The notes under the pieces: model-generated
The model's database searches: none
The model's input: the letters and a program-made list of their open reading frames with translations, nothing else
Told to the model about the DNA's origin: nothing
In this document: piece by piece, positions 54,252-64,000 of the stretch
Position numbering within the stretch: position 1 is the stretch's first letter
Layout: each line of letters starts with the position of its first letter
Made by a program: the position numbers and the translations under genes
Assembly: GCA_024867545.1 (NCBI GenBank)
Contig: JANFNE010000012.1
Span: forward strand, 124,001 to 188,000
Origin: Phytopythium helicoides
Taxonomy: Eukaryota > Oomycota > Peronosporomycetes > Pythiales > Pythiaceae
Length of the DNA stretch: 64,000 nt
Direction of reading: 5' to 3'

Positions 54252-54988
54252 GGCTCCTCGTTACTGTTGGCTGCCTGCCTGGTGTGTCGAGCTGCTCGCA
54301 GCCGTGGAGCGGAGCGTCAGGAAGGCGACAGGCGTCGACGCGTGCGTCTTCGCGCGCTGCTGGAAATTATGGCGGGAAACCACCCGCTTCCGAGAGATGA
54401 TTGGATGAAACGGATTGGAATGAAGGGTGGTGATTGGGTAGATGGATGAATTATTTTTGCTTCATACGTATGTTACATATATTTGAAATGACGTTATCTG
54501 TATGCAACGCGTCATCTAGGCGACGTGGCAGTACTGACTACGGCTACTGTCATTCTTGTCTTCATTGGTATAATTACTAACCGCACCATTAGCTGCTGTT
54601 ATCAATGGTATTGAAAAAAGGTGACGCGAAGGTGGAGATACGTTTTTCTGCTTGGCGAGGGGTGCAGAAACACGGCATGCGACACGCGGTATACAAACAT
54701 CAAGATAATTGGGCTTTGCTTGCTATTTTTTACAGCGAAACGCGGACCAATCGGCGCGCGGAACGCCAACCACTGGCCAATCAGCGTGCGTCTAGCAGTT
54801 TTGCATACTCGCCGCTTCACGAAGAGCTCCCTCCCCCTTGCGAGCCGATATCTTGCGTGCTGCTGCTGCTGCTGCCGCTGGCGACGGCTTCCTGCGCGCT
54901 TCACTTCGCAATTTGCAAGCTCCAGAGCAGTCCAAGCGCCTCCAGCCGCCGCCCGCTTCTCATCCACCTCCTTCCTCCTTTTTAGACC
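54252..54988. other. Divergent promoter region, MCM5 and phosphoglycerate mutase
   Basis: About 740 bp between two divergent housekeeping genes. It is AT-rich around 54440-54620. The phosphoglycerate mutase initiator lies at 54898-54914; no good initiator is seen for MCM5. Confidence 0.45.
54898..54914 (+). promoter_or_regulatory. Candidate oomycete initiator of phosphoglycerate mutase
   Basis: GCTTCACTTCGCAATTT matches the CATTYYNCAWTTT core at 12 of 13 positions, with one extra T after GCT. It lies 75-91 bp upstream of the ATG at 54989, supporting that start. Confidence 0.6.
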
Positions 54989-55846
54989 ATGTCTGGTACG
55001 TAGATTTCAGCCACGTCAGTGTGTCAATTGATGCGAAGAGCTCACCAACGGGTGGTGGCGAATGACGCAGCCAAGTACCAGCTCGTGCTCATCCGCCACG
55101 GCGAGTCGCAGTGGAACGTGGACAACCGCTTCACGGGCTGGGAGGACGTGCCGCTCTCGGCTACGGGCGAGAAGGAGTCGCATGACGCCGGCAAGGTGCT
55201 CAAGGAGGCCGGCTTCAAGTTCGACCAGGCCTACACGTCGGTGCTCAAGCGCGCCATCAAGACGCTCTGGAACATCCTCGAGGAGACCAACCTCATGTGG
55301 ATCCCCGTCACGCGCAGCTGGCGCCTCAACGAGCGCCACTACGGCGCGCTCACGGGCCTCAACAAGCAGGAGACGGTCGACAAGCACGGCATCGACCAGG
55401 TCATGGTCTGGCGTCGCAGCTACGCCATCCCGCCGCCGGACCTTGACGCCTCGAGCCCCTACTACCCGGGCAACGACCCCAAGTATGCCGATGTCCCTAA
55501 GGAGCTGCTGCCCTTCGCCGAGTCGCTCGCCACCACGGGCGAGCGCGTGCTGCCCTACTGGGAGGAGACCATCATCCCGGCCATCAAGAGCGGCAAGAAG
55601 ATCCTGATTGCCGCCCACGGCAACAGCCTGCGTGCCCTTGTCAAGCACCTCGACAACATCCCCGAGGACTCGATCACGGGCCTCAACATCCCCACGGGCG
55701 TGCCGCTCGTGTACGACCTGGACGAGAACTTCAAGCCCGTGCCGCACCCGGACGCCATTGCCCCGCTCAGCGGCCACTACGTCGGCAACCAGGAGGAGAT
55801 CAAGGCGCGCATCGCTGGCGTCGCCAACCAGACCAAGGCCAAGTAA
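54989..55846 (+). CDS. gpmA: Phosphoglycerate mutase, cofactor-dependent
   Basis: A 7-base first exon (54989-54995, ATG TCT G) is joined across a 75-bp intron (GTACGT...GACGCAG) to 55071-55846, giving a 260-residue protein that begins [18 protein letters not shown], the normal family start. It interconverts 3- and 2-phosphoglycerate in glycolysis, with a phosphohistidine in LIRHGE. Other landmarks are [25 protein letters not shown] and [10 protein letters not shown]. Length and motifs fit the dPGM family. Without the intron, an in-frame ATG at 55019, inside the intron, would give the extension [17 protein letters not shown], which is less likely. The splice, donor sequence and initiator agree with one another. 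Confidence 0.92.
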
Positions 55847-56478
55847 ATTTGCGTCCGCTCCATGCAGCGGCTCATTAGGCCAAGGATCACCTCTCCGTCT
55901 CGCTGCAGTCGTTCATAAGACTGCACGGATCTCGAGGTGTCTCCATCTCTCTCTTGTCGTTAATAGCAAAATCCACTCAGCGCCATGTTGGCAACCAACT
56001 ACTTCGCTCTTGTCCTGGAGCTCACGTTCGTATAGCAATGAAAGTTGTCATGCTTGATGACTAGAAACAGTCGAGGAGCTATGAAACCAATGCGCACCGA
56101 GTTGATACATGAAGATCCAGCCATTCCAACACTTGCACCGAGTCGTTTCACTCCCACGAAGCGATGGCCTCCAGTCATGCTCGAGAGCAGTCATGACGAG
56201 GCAGTACCTCGTCATCAACTGGCCGTGACACCGGCGACGACGTCATGCAGATTGGCTACGGCATGGCGTGTTGAAGTTGGCAAGATTCTCAACGAGTGAT
56301 GCCATGCGCGTCACGCTCATAGAAACGCGTCGCGGCAGTTAAGGTTACTGTTACAAACAGGCTCGGATGTACCCATGACACTTGTGAGTTGAAGTCACAG
56401 TGGGCAAGCAAGCTCTCGTCATGCATTGCGATCGAGCAAGCAAAGCGATAGCAGTCACCTCGAAGTCATCCGCGTCCA

Positions 56479-56754
56479 TCACGACGCCGATCTCGATTCA
56501 AATACTGTACTACAGCTAGAATATCTGTAGTGCGGCTCCACATTCGGCTTTGCAAAGATGCTGGTGCAAAACGTGAAACCGAGGTGTGTAGCAAACGTTT
56601 GCTCCTTCAAATCACTCCAGCTGCCGACGTCGATGATAAAGTTTGATCCATCGTGACCACGATAGGTAACTTCGTGCAGTTTCACCAAGTTGGACATAAC
56701 TCGCTGGAGGGCGTTCGGAGCAGTGCGGAGGAGGGAGGTTTGGAGCTGCTGCAA
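56479..56754 (-). CDS. Possible hypothetical protein or fragment (weak)
   Basis: A 91-codon frame whose middle (LVKLHEVTYRGHDGSNFIID, then VGSWSDLKEQTFATHLGF) looks protein-like, with few Arg/Ser runs. No family is recognised. It could be an exon or a decayed fragment. Confidence 0.28.
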   Translation of the reverse strand: MQQLQTSLLRTAPNALQRVMSNLVKLHEVTYRGHDGSNFIIDVGSWSDLKEQTFATHLGFTFCTSIFAKPNVEPHYRYSSCSTVFESRSAS

Positions 56755-57373
56755 TGAGGAGAGGTGAGTTTTGATTCAGGATGAGAGTTGGCTTTGGAGC
56801 AGCTTCAGTTGTTGAGTGTCGAGGAAGATTCGTTCGATGGTGCTGGTCTGGTTCAGATTGGCACGGCTGTGTGCTTATTGGGGCGGTTGGCGTGTGGGTT
56901 TGCTAGAGTAGCTCAGCTTGATTTTTGACGGGCAGGAGCGAGTCCAGTTAGCCTTACCCTCTAAGCTGGGATGGCGGGTTGGCTTTGACCTGCTTGGGAT
57001 CTGATCAGGGCGTATGCAGCATGGAGGTCGAAGAGTCGATGGCAGTGGAGAAACTATTATCTCAACTGACCAGGATGAGGGTCTCGCTATCCGCAAGCGC
57101 GCGCTTCAACGAGAATCAGGCAATCCTCTCAAATCGCTGCTGCTGACGAAAGTTACTCAATCGTGGTAAGCTCAATAGGCAACGACCCAAAACTGAAGTC
57201 GCGCAGCGCCACAACGTGCGATACCGACGTTAGCAAGGCAGCCAGTCGATTTGTTCAGCTTTCGTCCGCTGCGCTGCGATTTTCATAAATCTCGCAACAA
57301 AAGAACAGGTTTGTGGACAGCGGTCGATACGCGCGGCCTACGGCCCAGGATTGAGCTAGTAGCAGTACCGGTA

Positions 57374-57392
57374 GCAGCAGCAGCAGCAGCAG
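57374..57392 (+). repeat. GCA trinucleotide microsatellite
   Basis: Six uninterrupted GCA units in intergenic sequence. Confidence 0.85.
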
Positions 57393-58629
57393 GAAGGAGC
57401 TCTGGAGCAGGAGTGGGAATTAACACCACAGTAGCTACACTATACCTAGATAAATGTAGCTTTCACGGCGAGTGTGGAACACTGCGCCGCGCAGCGAGAG
57501 ACTAGAGTCTGCTCAACTGCATACGTCTTAATGACGCCCCGCTGTAGTCCGGGAAGAAGTTGGCTGGCCGCGCATGTCGACCGAAGTTACGAAGACGTGT
57601 CCCCTCGACAGCGCTCTCGTGCTGAAGTCGTCAAGCTGATCGTCGCGCGCGTTGCTTGGTTTTCGCCGGCGCACGACACTCGCTCATCGACGCAGCTCTC
57701 GAGCGTGGCTGAGCAGCAGCAGATAGACGCAGCTTGGTTTTCGCTTGCGTCCGATGGAGCCGCCGCTTGAGCCACCGTGAAGATCTTGAGCCTGGACATG
57801 CAGCTGAAGCCGAGGCGAGGTGCTTGGTTTTCGCGAATGCCTGGGTCCAGCTGACGGGGATCTCCTCTTGATCACGAGAGGGTGAGTCTTTGCCTTGGTC
57901 TTCTCGCGCGGTGGATCCTCAAGCTCGTGGCCCTGGGTCGTGAACCGCGGAGAGCAGTCGCTTGAGCTCCATCTTGAAACTTGCCAACTGAGGAGAAGAG
58001 AGCTTGGCATCGAATGCCTGCCTCGCCCTCGCATGTTGAAGTCCTCACGCTTCGATGATATCCCTCCCTTTTTACTACAAAAGTGTATGTGAAGCATGAT
58101 GACCAAGGAGGGATGGCTCCCTCTATTTTCTAACGCTCTTGTGGGCAACCAAGACTCGACACTTGCATATTGTGAAGAGGAACGAAGCGAGGAGGCAGAC
58201 TTGCGAACCTGCTCGTTAGCATCCACGATGCCACCAAATGAGCTCTCGGCAAGCCTTCAACGCAACCGAGGAATTCAGGAGCGTCTTTGAGTCGCCTTGG
58301 CTGTCTTCATGACGCTCGGTTCCTTGCTGGGCGCCTGGCACTCCATGCTGATGAGAAACAAGCGTGTCATGCAGATACTATCGCACGTAGTTCATGCGGT
58401 TATGTCGTAAGATACGACATTGGGAACCAAGGGGTTAATGTTTGAGCTTTGAGGTGAAGTGTGATTGGGTGGATGGGAACGTGATGGGCTCAGAATTTGG
58501 GAGGGAGGGATCAGTGGGTTCGCAGTCTTGGATATCTTTGCTCGCTGTGGTTATTGATCGTCGTCGAAGGGAACGGAAGGGAGGACTGGGTCACGAGTTG
58601 ACTTGTGGTGTGAAAACGCCGCAATCGAG

Positions 58630-61600
58630 ATGGAGATAAGGAGTAGGATACTGTTCGAGGCTGCTAGAAAGGGAGATTTGGATGCAGTGCGACGCGCTGT
58701 GGAAGGTGGCGAAGTCGCAAACTCACAAGATGAAGAAGGACGGACGGCAATAATTGAAGCAGCAAGCAATGGGCACAGGACCAGTGTGAAATACTTGGTT
58801 GAGCTCGGAGCCGACGTGAATGCAACTGGCAATGACGGCCAGACAGCATTGATTCGCGCTGCATCCAATGGTCACAAGGGTGTTGTTCGCTTTCTCTCTG
58901 ATCGAGGAGCCGATGTGAATGCGACGGACAACGACGGTCAGACGGCGTTGATTCGCGCTGCAACTAATCGTCACTGGCATGTTGTACAATTTCTCTCTGA
59001 TCGAGGAGCCGATGTGAATGCAACAGACAAGGACGGCCAGACAGCATTGATTCGCGCTGCATCTAATGGTTACTCAAACGTTGTGAAAGAGCTCTGTGAT
59101 CGAGGAGCCGATGTGAATGCGACGGACAATGACGGTCAGACAGCATTGATTCGCGCTGCATCTAATGGTCACTGGAATCTTGTGGAAGAGCTCTTGTATC
59201 GAGGATGTGATGTGAATGCGACGGACAACGACGGCCAGACAGCATTGATTCGCGCTGCATCTAATAATCGCTGGGGAATTGTGGGAGAGCTCTGTGATCG
59301 AGGATGTGATGTGAATGCAACAGACAATGATGGTCAGACAGCATTGATTCGCGCTGCATCTAATGGTCACTGGAATCTTGTGGAAGAGCTCTTGTATCGA
59401 GGATGTGATGTGAATGCGACGGACAACGACGGCCAGACAGCATTGATTCGCGCTGCATCTAATAATCGCTGGGGAATTGTGGGAGAGCTCTGTGATCGAG
59501 AATGTGATGTGAATGCAACAGACAAGGACGGCCAGACAGCATTGATTGGCGCTGCGTCTAATGGTCACCTGCTTGTTGTGAAAGAGCTCTTGTATCGAGG
59601 ATGTGATGTGAATGCGACGGACAAGGACGGCCAGACAGCATTGATTCGCGCCGCATCGAATGGTCATTGCGGTGTTGTGGAAGATCCCATTTATCGAGGA
59701 TGTGATGCGAATGCGACGGACAATGACGGCCAGACAGCGTTGTTTCTCGCTGCATCTAATGGTCACGGGGGTGTTGTGGGAGAGCTCTGTGATCGAGGAG
59801 CCGATGTTAATGCGACAGACAACGACGGACAGACAGCGTTGGATTTGGCTACAGCAAATCGTAAATGGGATGCTGTGAAGTTACTCATCGAACACGGAGC
59901 TGGTGTAAAAGAAGTTACGACAGCTGAAGAGATCGCAATGACCCAAGCCGCTGAAGATGGCGAATTGGCGGTGGTGAACTATTTCGTTGACCTTGGAGTT
60001 GATGTGAATGTGACGGACAACGACGGTCAGACAGCATTGATTCGCGCTGCATCTAATGGTCACTGGGGTGTTGTGAAAGAGCTCTGTGATCGAGGAGCCG
60101 ATGTGAATGCGACAGACAAGGACGGCCAGACAGCATTGATTCGCGCCGCATCGAATGGTCACCGGTTTGTTGTGAAAAAGCTCTTGTATCGAGGATGTGA
60201 TGTGAATGCGACGGACAACGACGGTCAGACAGCATTGATTCGCGCTGCATCTAATGGTCACGGGGGTGTTGTTCGCTTTCTCTCTGATCGAGGAGCCGAT
60301 GTTAATGCGACTGACAACAATGGACAGACAGCGTTGAGTTTGGCTACAGCAAATCGTAAATGGGATGCTGTGAAATCACTCATCGAACACGGAGCTGGTG
60401 TAAAAGAAGTTACGACAGTTGAAGAGATCGCAATGACCCAAGCCGCTGAGGATGGTGAATTGGCGGTGGTGAACTATTTCGTTGACCTTGGAGTTGATGT
60501 GAATGCGACGGACAACGACGGTCAGACAGCATTGATTCGCGCTGCATCTAATGGTCACGGGGGTGTTGTTCGCTTTCTCTCTGATCGAGGAGCCGATGTT
60601 AATGCGACGGACAACGAAGGCCAGACAGCATTGATTCGCGCTGCATCTAATGGTCACTGGAATCTTGTGGAAGAGCTCTTGTATCGAGGATGTGATGTGA
60701 ATGCGACGGACAACGACGGCCAGACAGCATTGATTCGCGCTGCATCTAATAATCGCTGGGGAATTGTGGGAGAGCTCTGTGATCGAGGATGTGATGTGAA
60801 TGCAACAGACAATGATGGTCAGACAGCATTGATTCGCGCTGCATCTAATGGTCACTGGAATCTTGTGAAAGAGCTCTTGTATCGAGGATGTGATGTGAAT
60901 GCGACGGACAATGACGGTCAGACAGCATTGATTCGCGCCGCATCGAATGGTCACTGGGATATTATGAAAGAGCTCTGTGATCGAGGATGTGATGTGAATG
61001 CAACAGACAATGACGGTCAGACAGCATTGATTCGCGCTGCATCTAATGGTCACTGGGATATTATGAAAGAGCTCTTGTATCGAGGATGTGATGTGAATGC
61101 GACGGACAAGGACGGTCAGACGGCGTTGATTCGCGCTGCATCTAATGGTCACGGGGGTGTTGTGAAAGAGCTCTGTGATCGAGGAGCCGATGTTAATGCG
61201 ACTGACAACAATGGACAGACAGCGTTGAGTTTGGCTACAGCAAATCGTAAATGGGATGCTGTGAAATCACTCATCGAACACGGAGCTGGTGTAAAAGAAG
61301 TTACGACAGTTGAAGAGATCGCAATGACCCAAGCCGCTGAGGATGGTGAATTGGCGGTGGTGAACTATTTCGTTGACCTTGGAGTTGATGTGAATGCGAC
61401 GGACAAGGACGGTCAGACGGCGTTGATTCGCGCTGCATCTAATGGTCACTGGGGTGTTGTGAAAGAGCTCTGTGATCGAGGAGTCGATGTGAATGCGACT
61501 GACAACGACGGACAGACAGCGTTGGATTTGGCTACAGCAAATCGTAAATGGGATGCTGTGAAATCACTCATCGAACACGGAGCTGGTGTAAAAGAAGTTA

Positions 61601-64000
61601 CGACAGTTGAAGAGATCGCAATGACCCAAGCCGCTGAGGATGGTGAATTGGCGGTGGTGAACTATTTCGTTGACCTTGGAGTTGATGTGAATGCGACGGA
61701 CAAGGACGGTCAGACGGCGTTGATTCGCGCTGCATCTAATGGTCACGGGGGTGTTGTGAAAGAGCTCTGTGATCGAGGAGCCGATGTTAATGCGACTGAC
61801 AACAATGGACAGACAGCGTTGAGTTTGGCTACAGCAAATCGTAAATGGGATGCTGTGAAATCACTCATCGAACACGGAGCTGGTGTAAAAGAAGTTACGA
61901 CAGTTGAAGAGATCGCAATGACCCAAGCCGCTGAGGATGGTGAATTGGCGGTGGTGAACTATTTCGTTGACCTTGGAGTTGATGTGAATGCGACGGACAA
62001 CGACGGTCAGACAGCATTGATTCGCGCTGCATCTAATGGTCACGGGGGTGTTGTTCGCTTTCTCTCTGATCGAGGAGCCGATGTTAATGCGACTGACAAC
62101 AATGGACAGACAGCGTTGAGTTTGGCTACAGCAAATCGTAAATGGGATGCTGTGAAATCACTCATCGAACACGGAGCTGGTGTAAAAGAAGTTACGACAG
62201 TTGAAGAGATCGCAATGACCCAAGCCGCTGAAGATGGTGAATTGGCGGTGGTGAACTATTTCGTTGACCTTGGAGTTGATGTGAACGTGACGGACAACGA
62301 CGGTCAGACAGCATTGATTCGCGCTGCATCTAATGGTCACTGGGGTGTTGTGCAATATTTGTCGAAACGAGGAGCCGATGTGAATGCCACTGACAACAAA
62401 GAAAATACAGCTTTGAATAAAGCTGCAGCAAATGGACAGTTGGAGATTGTGCGATATCTCGTTAAACACAACGCAGTTGTGGACGCAACTGATCAATATG
62501 GAAGAACTCCCTTAATTAGGGCTGCAGCGAATGGTCGTTTCGAAGTCGTGAAATATCTCGTCGATAGCAAAGCTAATGTTACGATTGTAGACAGCAGCGG
62601 GTTTTCAGCAGCCACAGCTGCAGCTCGTCATGGTCACAACCAGATTCATCGGATGCTGAGTTTACACGGATCAGGATCAGCCACGCCTTCATCAGATCAC
62701 AACGATTTTATCACATCCGATGTACTCGCATCGAGTCGCTCAGAGTTGCTTACATCTCCTTTCGATCTCGACGTCACGAAAGTGACCGTCTCCAATAATA
62801 CAGCTGCCGACTTCGTTGCCACGTGGCTCGATGCTCCAGTGGCGTTGAAGCTGTTCGTCCCAGACTCTGCCAACAAGACTTTTTATGGTGAAGTGACACT
62901 ATGGCATCAGCTACGACACCCAAATGTGTTGAAGCTCTACGGCGCATGTGATGTGGGTCACCACTTGTTTGTGTGTGAATTGGCAAGCAAAGGGTCTGTG
63001 GTGGAGTATCTGAGAGTTTGTCCTAGGAAGAATCGTAGACCATGGCGTTATCTGCACCGTGCAGCACTTGGTCTAGCGTATTTGCACGAGCGTTGTATCA
63101 TTCACGGTGATTTGCGAGGAAGCAACATTCTGATGGGAGATGACGATCAGGCAAAACTTGCAAACTTTGGTTTGAGCGGATCCTCGACTCGCGGTCATAA
63201 AGCATTATCATCATCTCGTGTTTATGCTGATGCAATGCGATGGCAATCCCCTGAGTTGTTGAATGGTGAGAAGCCATCGGAAGCATCTGATGTATATGCT
63301 TTAGGTTTGTGTATCGTGGAAATGTTGACAGGGAAGATCCCGTGGTATGGTAAGGAGATGATATTTCACAAACAGAACTGGAAGCCAGAATCAAAGGATC
63401 CCAAGATGTTTCGACCTGCTCCCGTCTCGGAGGAATGCGAAATATTGTTGGGTCAACTCTGTTGCCAAGATCCGATTCAACGAGTCTCTGCGTCTGCATG
63501 CGTTCAGTTGTTGGAGAGGCTTGTCCAACAAGAGAACAGCAGCGATCACATTTTAGGGAAGCAACAATTTGATCAAAACGCATGTGATAGCTGGCACAGT
63601 GAGTTGTCGAAGCTATGGGCAAAGATTCAAGTGGCAGACGAACGTGACAATCAAGCAACACTTAAATTGTATCGTTATCAGTCTGTTATCAATGATCTCA
63701 AGGAAGTTTACGATGTCATCAAAGACACACCAAAGCCACTGTATCTGATGGAACAATTCTACTTCTTGCTCCAAGATACCCTCAGGTTGATTGAGAATAC
63801 CAGCCACGTTGCATTGGTCATTCAACTGTCGTCGACGAGAGCCACCAAGAACAGTGTATATGCATTGCGACGACGCATTGCTGATATCAAGAAGCAGCTT
63901 GGACTCAGAAAACACAATGAAAGAGATCGCCGTGAAGCTCAAAATGGACAGATCACAACAAACGATGGCAGTGATCCTTATTATGCAAACGAAACGCAGA
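58630..64000 (+). CDS. Giant ankyrin-repeat pseudokinase protein, 3' end outside the window
   Basis: A single frame stays open from the ATG at 58630 to the window end (1790 codons, no stop). It starts MEIRSRILFEAARKGDLDAV and contains 41 ankyrin repeats, all exactly 33 residues and in register (residues 1-1350). A linker and a kinase-like domain follow (about 1370-1590): VALK lysine K1407, HGD aspartate D1494, then NFG (N1512) in place of DFG, and no glycine-rich loop. It is thus a predicted pseudokinase. It is paralogous to 21190-25620 in both ankyrin and kinase parts and beyond (IQLSSTRATKNSVYALRRRI), so a second, active kinase domain is expected past 64000. The role is probably regulatory signalling. 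Confidence 0.9.
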   Translation, partial: MEIRSRILFEAARKGDLDAVRRAVEGGEVANSQDEEGRTAIIEAASNGHRTSVKYLVELGADVNATGNDGQTALIRAASNGHKGVVRFLSDRGADVNATDNDGQTALIRAATNRHWHVVQFLSDRGADVNATDKDGQTALIRAASNGYSNVVKELCDRGADVNATDNDGQTALIRAASNGHWNLVEELLYRGCDVNATDNDGQTALIRAASNNRWGIVGELCDRGCDVNATDNDGQTALIRAASNGHWNLVEELLYRGCDVNATDNDGQTALIRAASNNRWGIVGELCDRECDVNATDKDGQTALIGAASNGHLLVVKELLYRGCDVNATDKDGQTALIRAASNGHCGVVEDPIYRGCDANATDNDGQTALFLAASNGHGGVVGELCDRGADVNATDNDGQTALDLATANRKWDAVKLLIEHGAGVKEVTTAEEIAMTQAAEDGELAVVNYFVDLGVDVNVTDNDGQTALIRAASNGHWGVVKELCDRGADVNATDKDGQTALIRAASNGHRFVVKKLLYRGCDVNATDNDGQTALIRAASNGHGGVVRFLSDRGADVNATDNNGQTALSLATANRKWDAVKSLIEHGAGVKEVTTVEEIAMTQAAEDGELAVVNYFVDLGVDVNATDNDGQTALIRAASNGHGGVVRFLSDRGADVNATDNEGQTALIRAASNGHWNLVEELLYRGCDVNATDNDGQTALIRAASNNRWGIVGELCDRGCDVNATDNDGQTALIRAASNGHWNLVKELLYRGCDVNATDNDGQTALIRAASNGHWDIMKELCDRGCDVNATDNDGQTALIRAASNGHWDIMKELLYRGCDVNATDKDGQTALIRAASNGHGGVVKELCDRGADVNATDNNGQTALSLATANRKWDAVKSLIEHGAGVKEVTTVEEIAMTQAAEDGELAVVNYFVDLGVDVNATDKDGQTALIRAASNGHWGVVKELCDRGVDVNATDNDGQTALDLATANRKWDAVKSLIEHGAGVKEVTTVEEIAMTQAAEDGELAVVNYFVDLGVDVNATDKDGQTALIRAASNGHGGVVKELCDRGADVNATDNNGQTALSLATANRKWDAVKSLIEHGAGVKEVTTVEEIAMTQAAEDGELAVVNYFVDLGVDVNATDNDGQTALIRAASNGHGGVVRFLSDRGADVNATDNNGQTALSLATANRKWDAVKSLIEHGAGVKEVTTVEEIAMTQAAEDGELAVVNYFVDLGVDVNVTDNDGQTALIRAASNGHWGVVQYLSKRGADVNATDNKENTALNKAAANGQLEIVRYLVKHNAVVDATDQYGRTPLIRAAANGRFEVVKYLVDSKANVTIVDSSGFSAATAAARHGHNQIHRMLSLHGSGSATPSSDHNDFITSDVLASSRSELLTSPFDLDVTKVTVSNNTAADFVATWLDAPVALKLFVPDSANKTFYGEVTLWHQLRHPNVLKLYGACDVGHHLFVCELASKGSVVEYLRVCPRKNRRPWRYLHRAALGLAYLHERCIIHGDLRGSNILMGDDDQAKLANFGLSGSSTRGHKALSSSRVYADAMRWQSPELLNGEKPSEASDVYALGLCIVEMLTGKIPWYGKEMIFHKQNWKPESKDPKMFRPAPVSEECEILLGQLCCQDPIQRVSASACVQLLERLVQQENSSDHILGKQQFDQNACDSWHSELSKLWAKIQVADERDNQATLKLYRYQSVINDLKEVYDVIKDTPKPLYLMEQFYFLLQDTLRLIENTSHVALVIQLSSTRATKNSVYALRRRIADIKKQLGLRKHNERDRREAQNGQITTNDGSDPYYANETQ
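59880..62360. repeat. Higher-order repeats within the ankyrin region (99-bp multiples, 297-bp unit)
   Basis: A three-repeat block of 297 bp, containing GTGTAAAAGAAGTTACGACA, occurs near 59908, 60400, 61291, 61588, 61885 and 62182. The last four are in direct tandem and nearly identical. All spacings are multiples of 99 bp, so the reading frame is kept. Confidence 0.9.

Larger units (their letters stand above)
55847..58629. other. Long intergenic stretch, mostly unrecognised
   Basis: About 2.8 kb. It holds a weak candidate at 56479-56754, a GCA repeat at 57374-57392 and three copies of GCTTGGTTTTCGC at 57654, 57732 and 57822. Other frames are short and overlapping. Confidence 0.45.

Noticed and set aside
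55019..55070. ATG at 55019 as the main phosphoglycerate mutase start
   Set aside because: It lies within a well-formed 75-bp intron, and splicing from the ATG at 54989 gives the canonical N-terminus. Kept only as an alternative isoform.
59074..62496. Long minus-strand frames rich in Cys, Ile and His
   Set aside because: They are antisense shadows of the plus-strand ankyrin repeats, which have correct ankyrin consensus and one uninterrupted frame.

Overview
The window looks like nuclear DNA of an oomycete (a Pythium/Globisporangium- or Phytophthora-like water mould). Genes are compact. The introns I can place are few and short (63-81 bp, GT-AG). Several genes have an upstream match to the oomycete initiator (GCTCATTYYNCAWTTT). 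The content (expanded START/FYVE-like proteins, ankyrin-kinases, an F-box/LRR protein, an anoctamin) fits that group. No bacterial or organellar signature is seen. The assignment is inference from gene content and cannot be taken to species.

Layout. 0-11 kb: a tandem array of five intact minus-strand START/FYVE-like genes plus a decayed copy at the left edge; two neighbours share an apparently identical ~0.6 kb block, and a run of 41 G lies between them. 12.9-16.1 kb: two convergent MFS transporter paralogues. 19-21 kb: a longer START/FYVE-like protein. 21.2-25.6 kb: a 1476-residue ankyrin - pseudokinase - kinase protein. 26.4-32.3 kb: a highly homogeneous satellite, about 43.6 copies of 134 bp. 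32.65-34.3 kb: a decayed second copy of the 20.8-25.6 kb segment that has lost its kinase domains. 35.7-43.2 kb: a mitochondrial-type glutamate synthase small subunit, an F-box/LRR protein and an anoctamin. 43.4-49.2 kb: two more START/FYVE-like genes with a tandem graveyard of paralogue 3' ends between them. 49.5-55.8 kb: housekeeping genes (pyruvate kinase, a small membrane protein, MCM5, phosphoglycerate mutase). 58.6-64 kb: a second ankyrin-pseudokinase gene with 41 in-register ankyrin repeats, running off the right edge.

Two lineage-type families dominate and are expanding and decaying in place: START/FYVE-like proteins (eight intact genes plus remnants) and ankyrin proteins carrying a kinase-like domain whose DFG is NFG. 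The most unusual architecture is the ankyrin - pseudokinase - active kinase protein, whose kinase order resembles JAK kinases, with a paralogue that keeps the same NFG change. Central-metabolism and replication genes are interspersed and look ordinary, but four of the conserved genes (glutamate synthase subunit, anoctamin, pyruvate kinase, MCM5) and very probably phosphoglycerate mutase need introns removed to give correct proteins.
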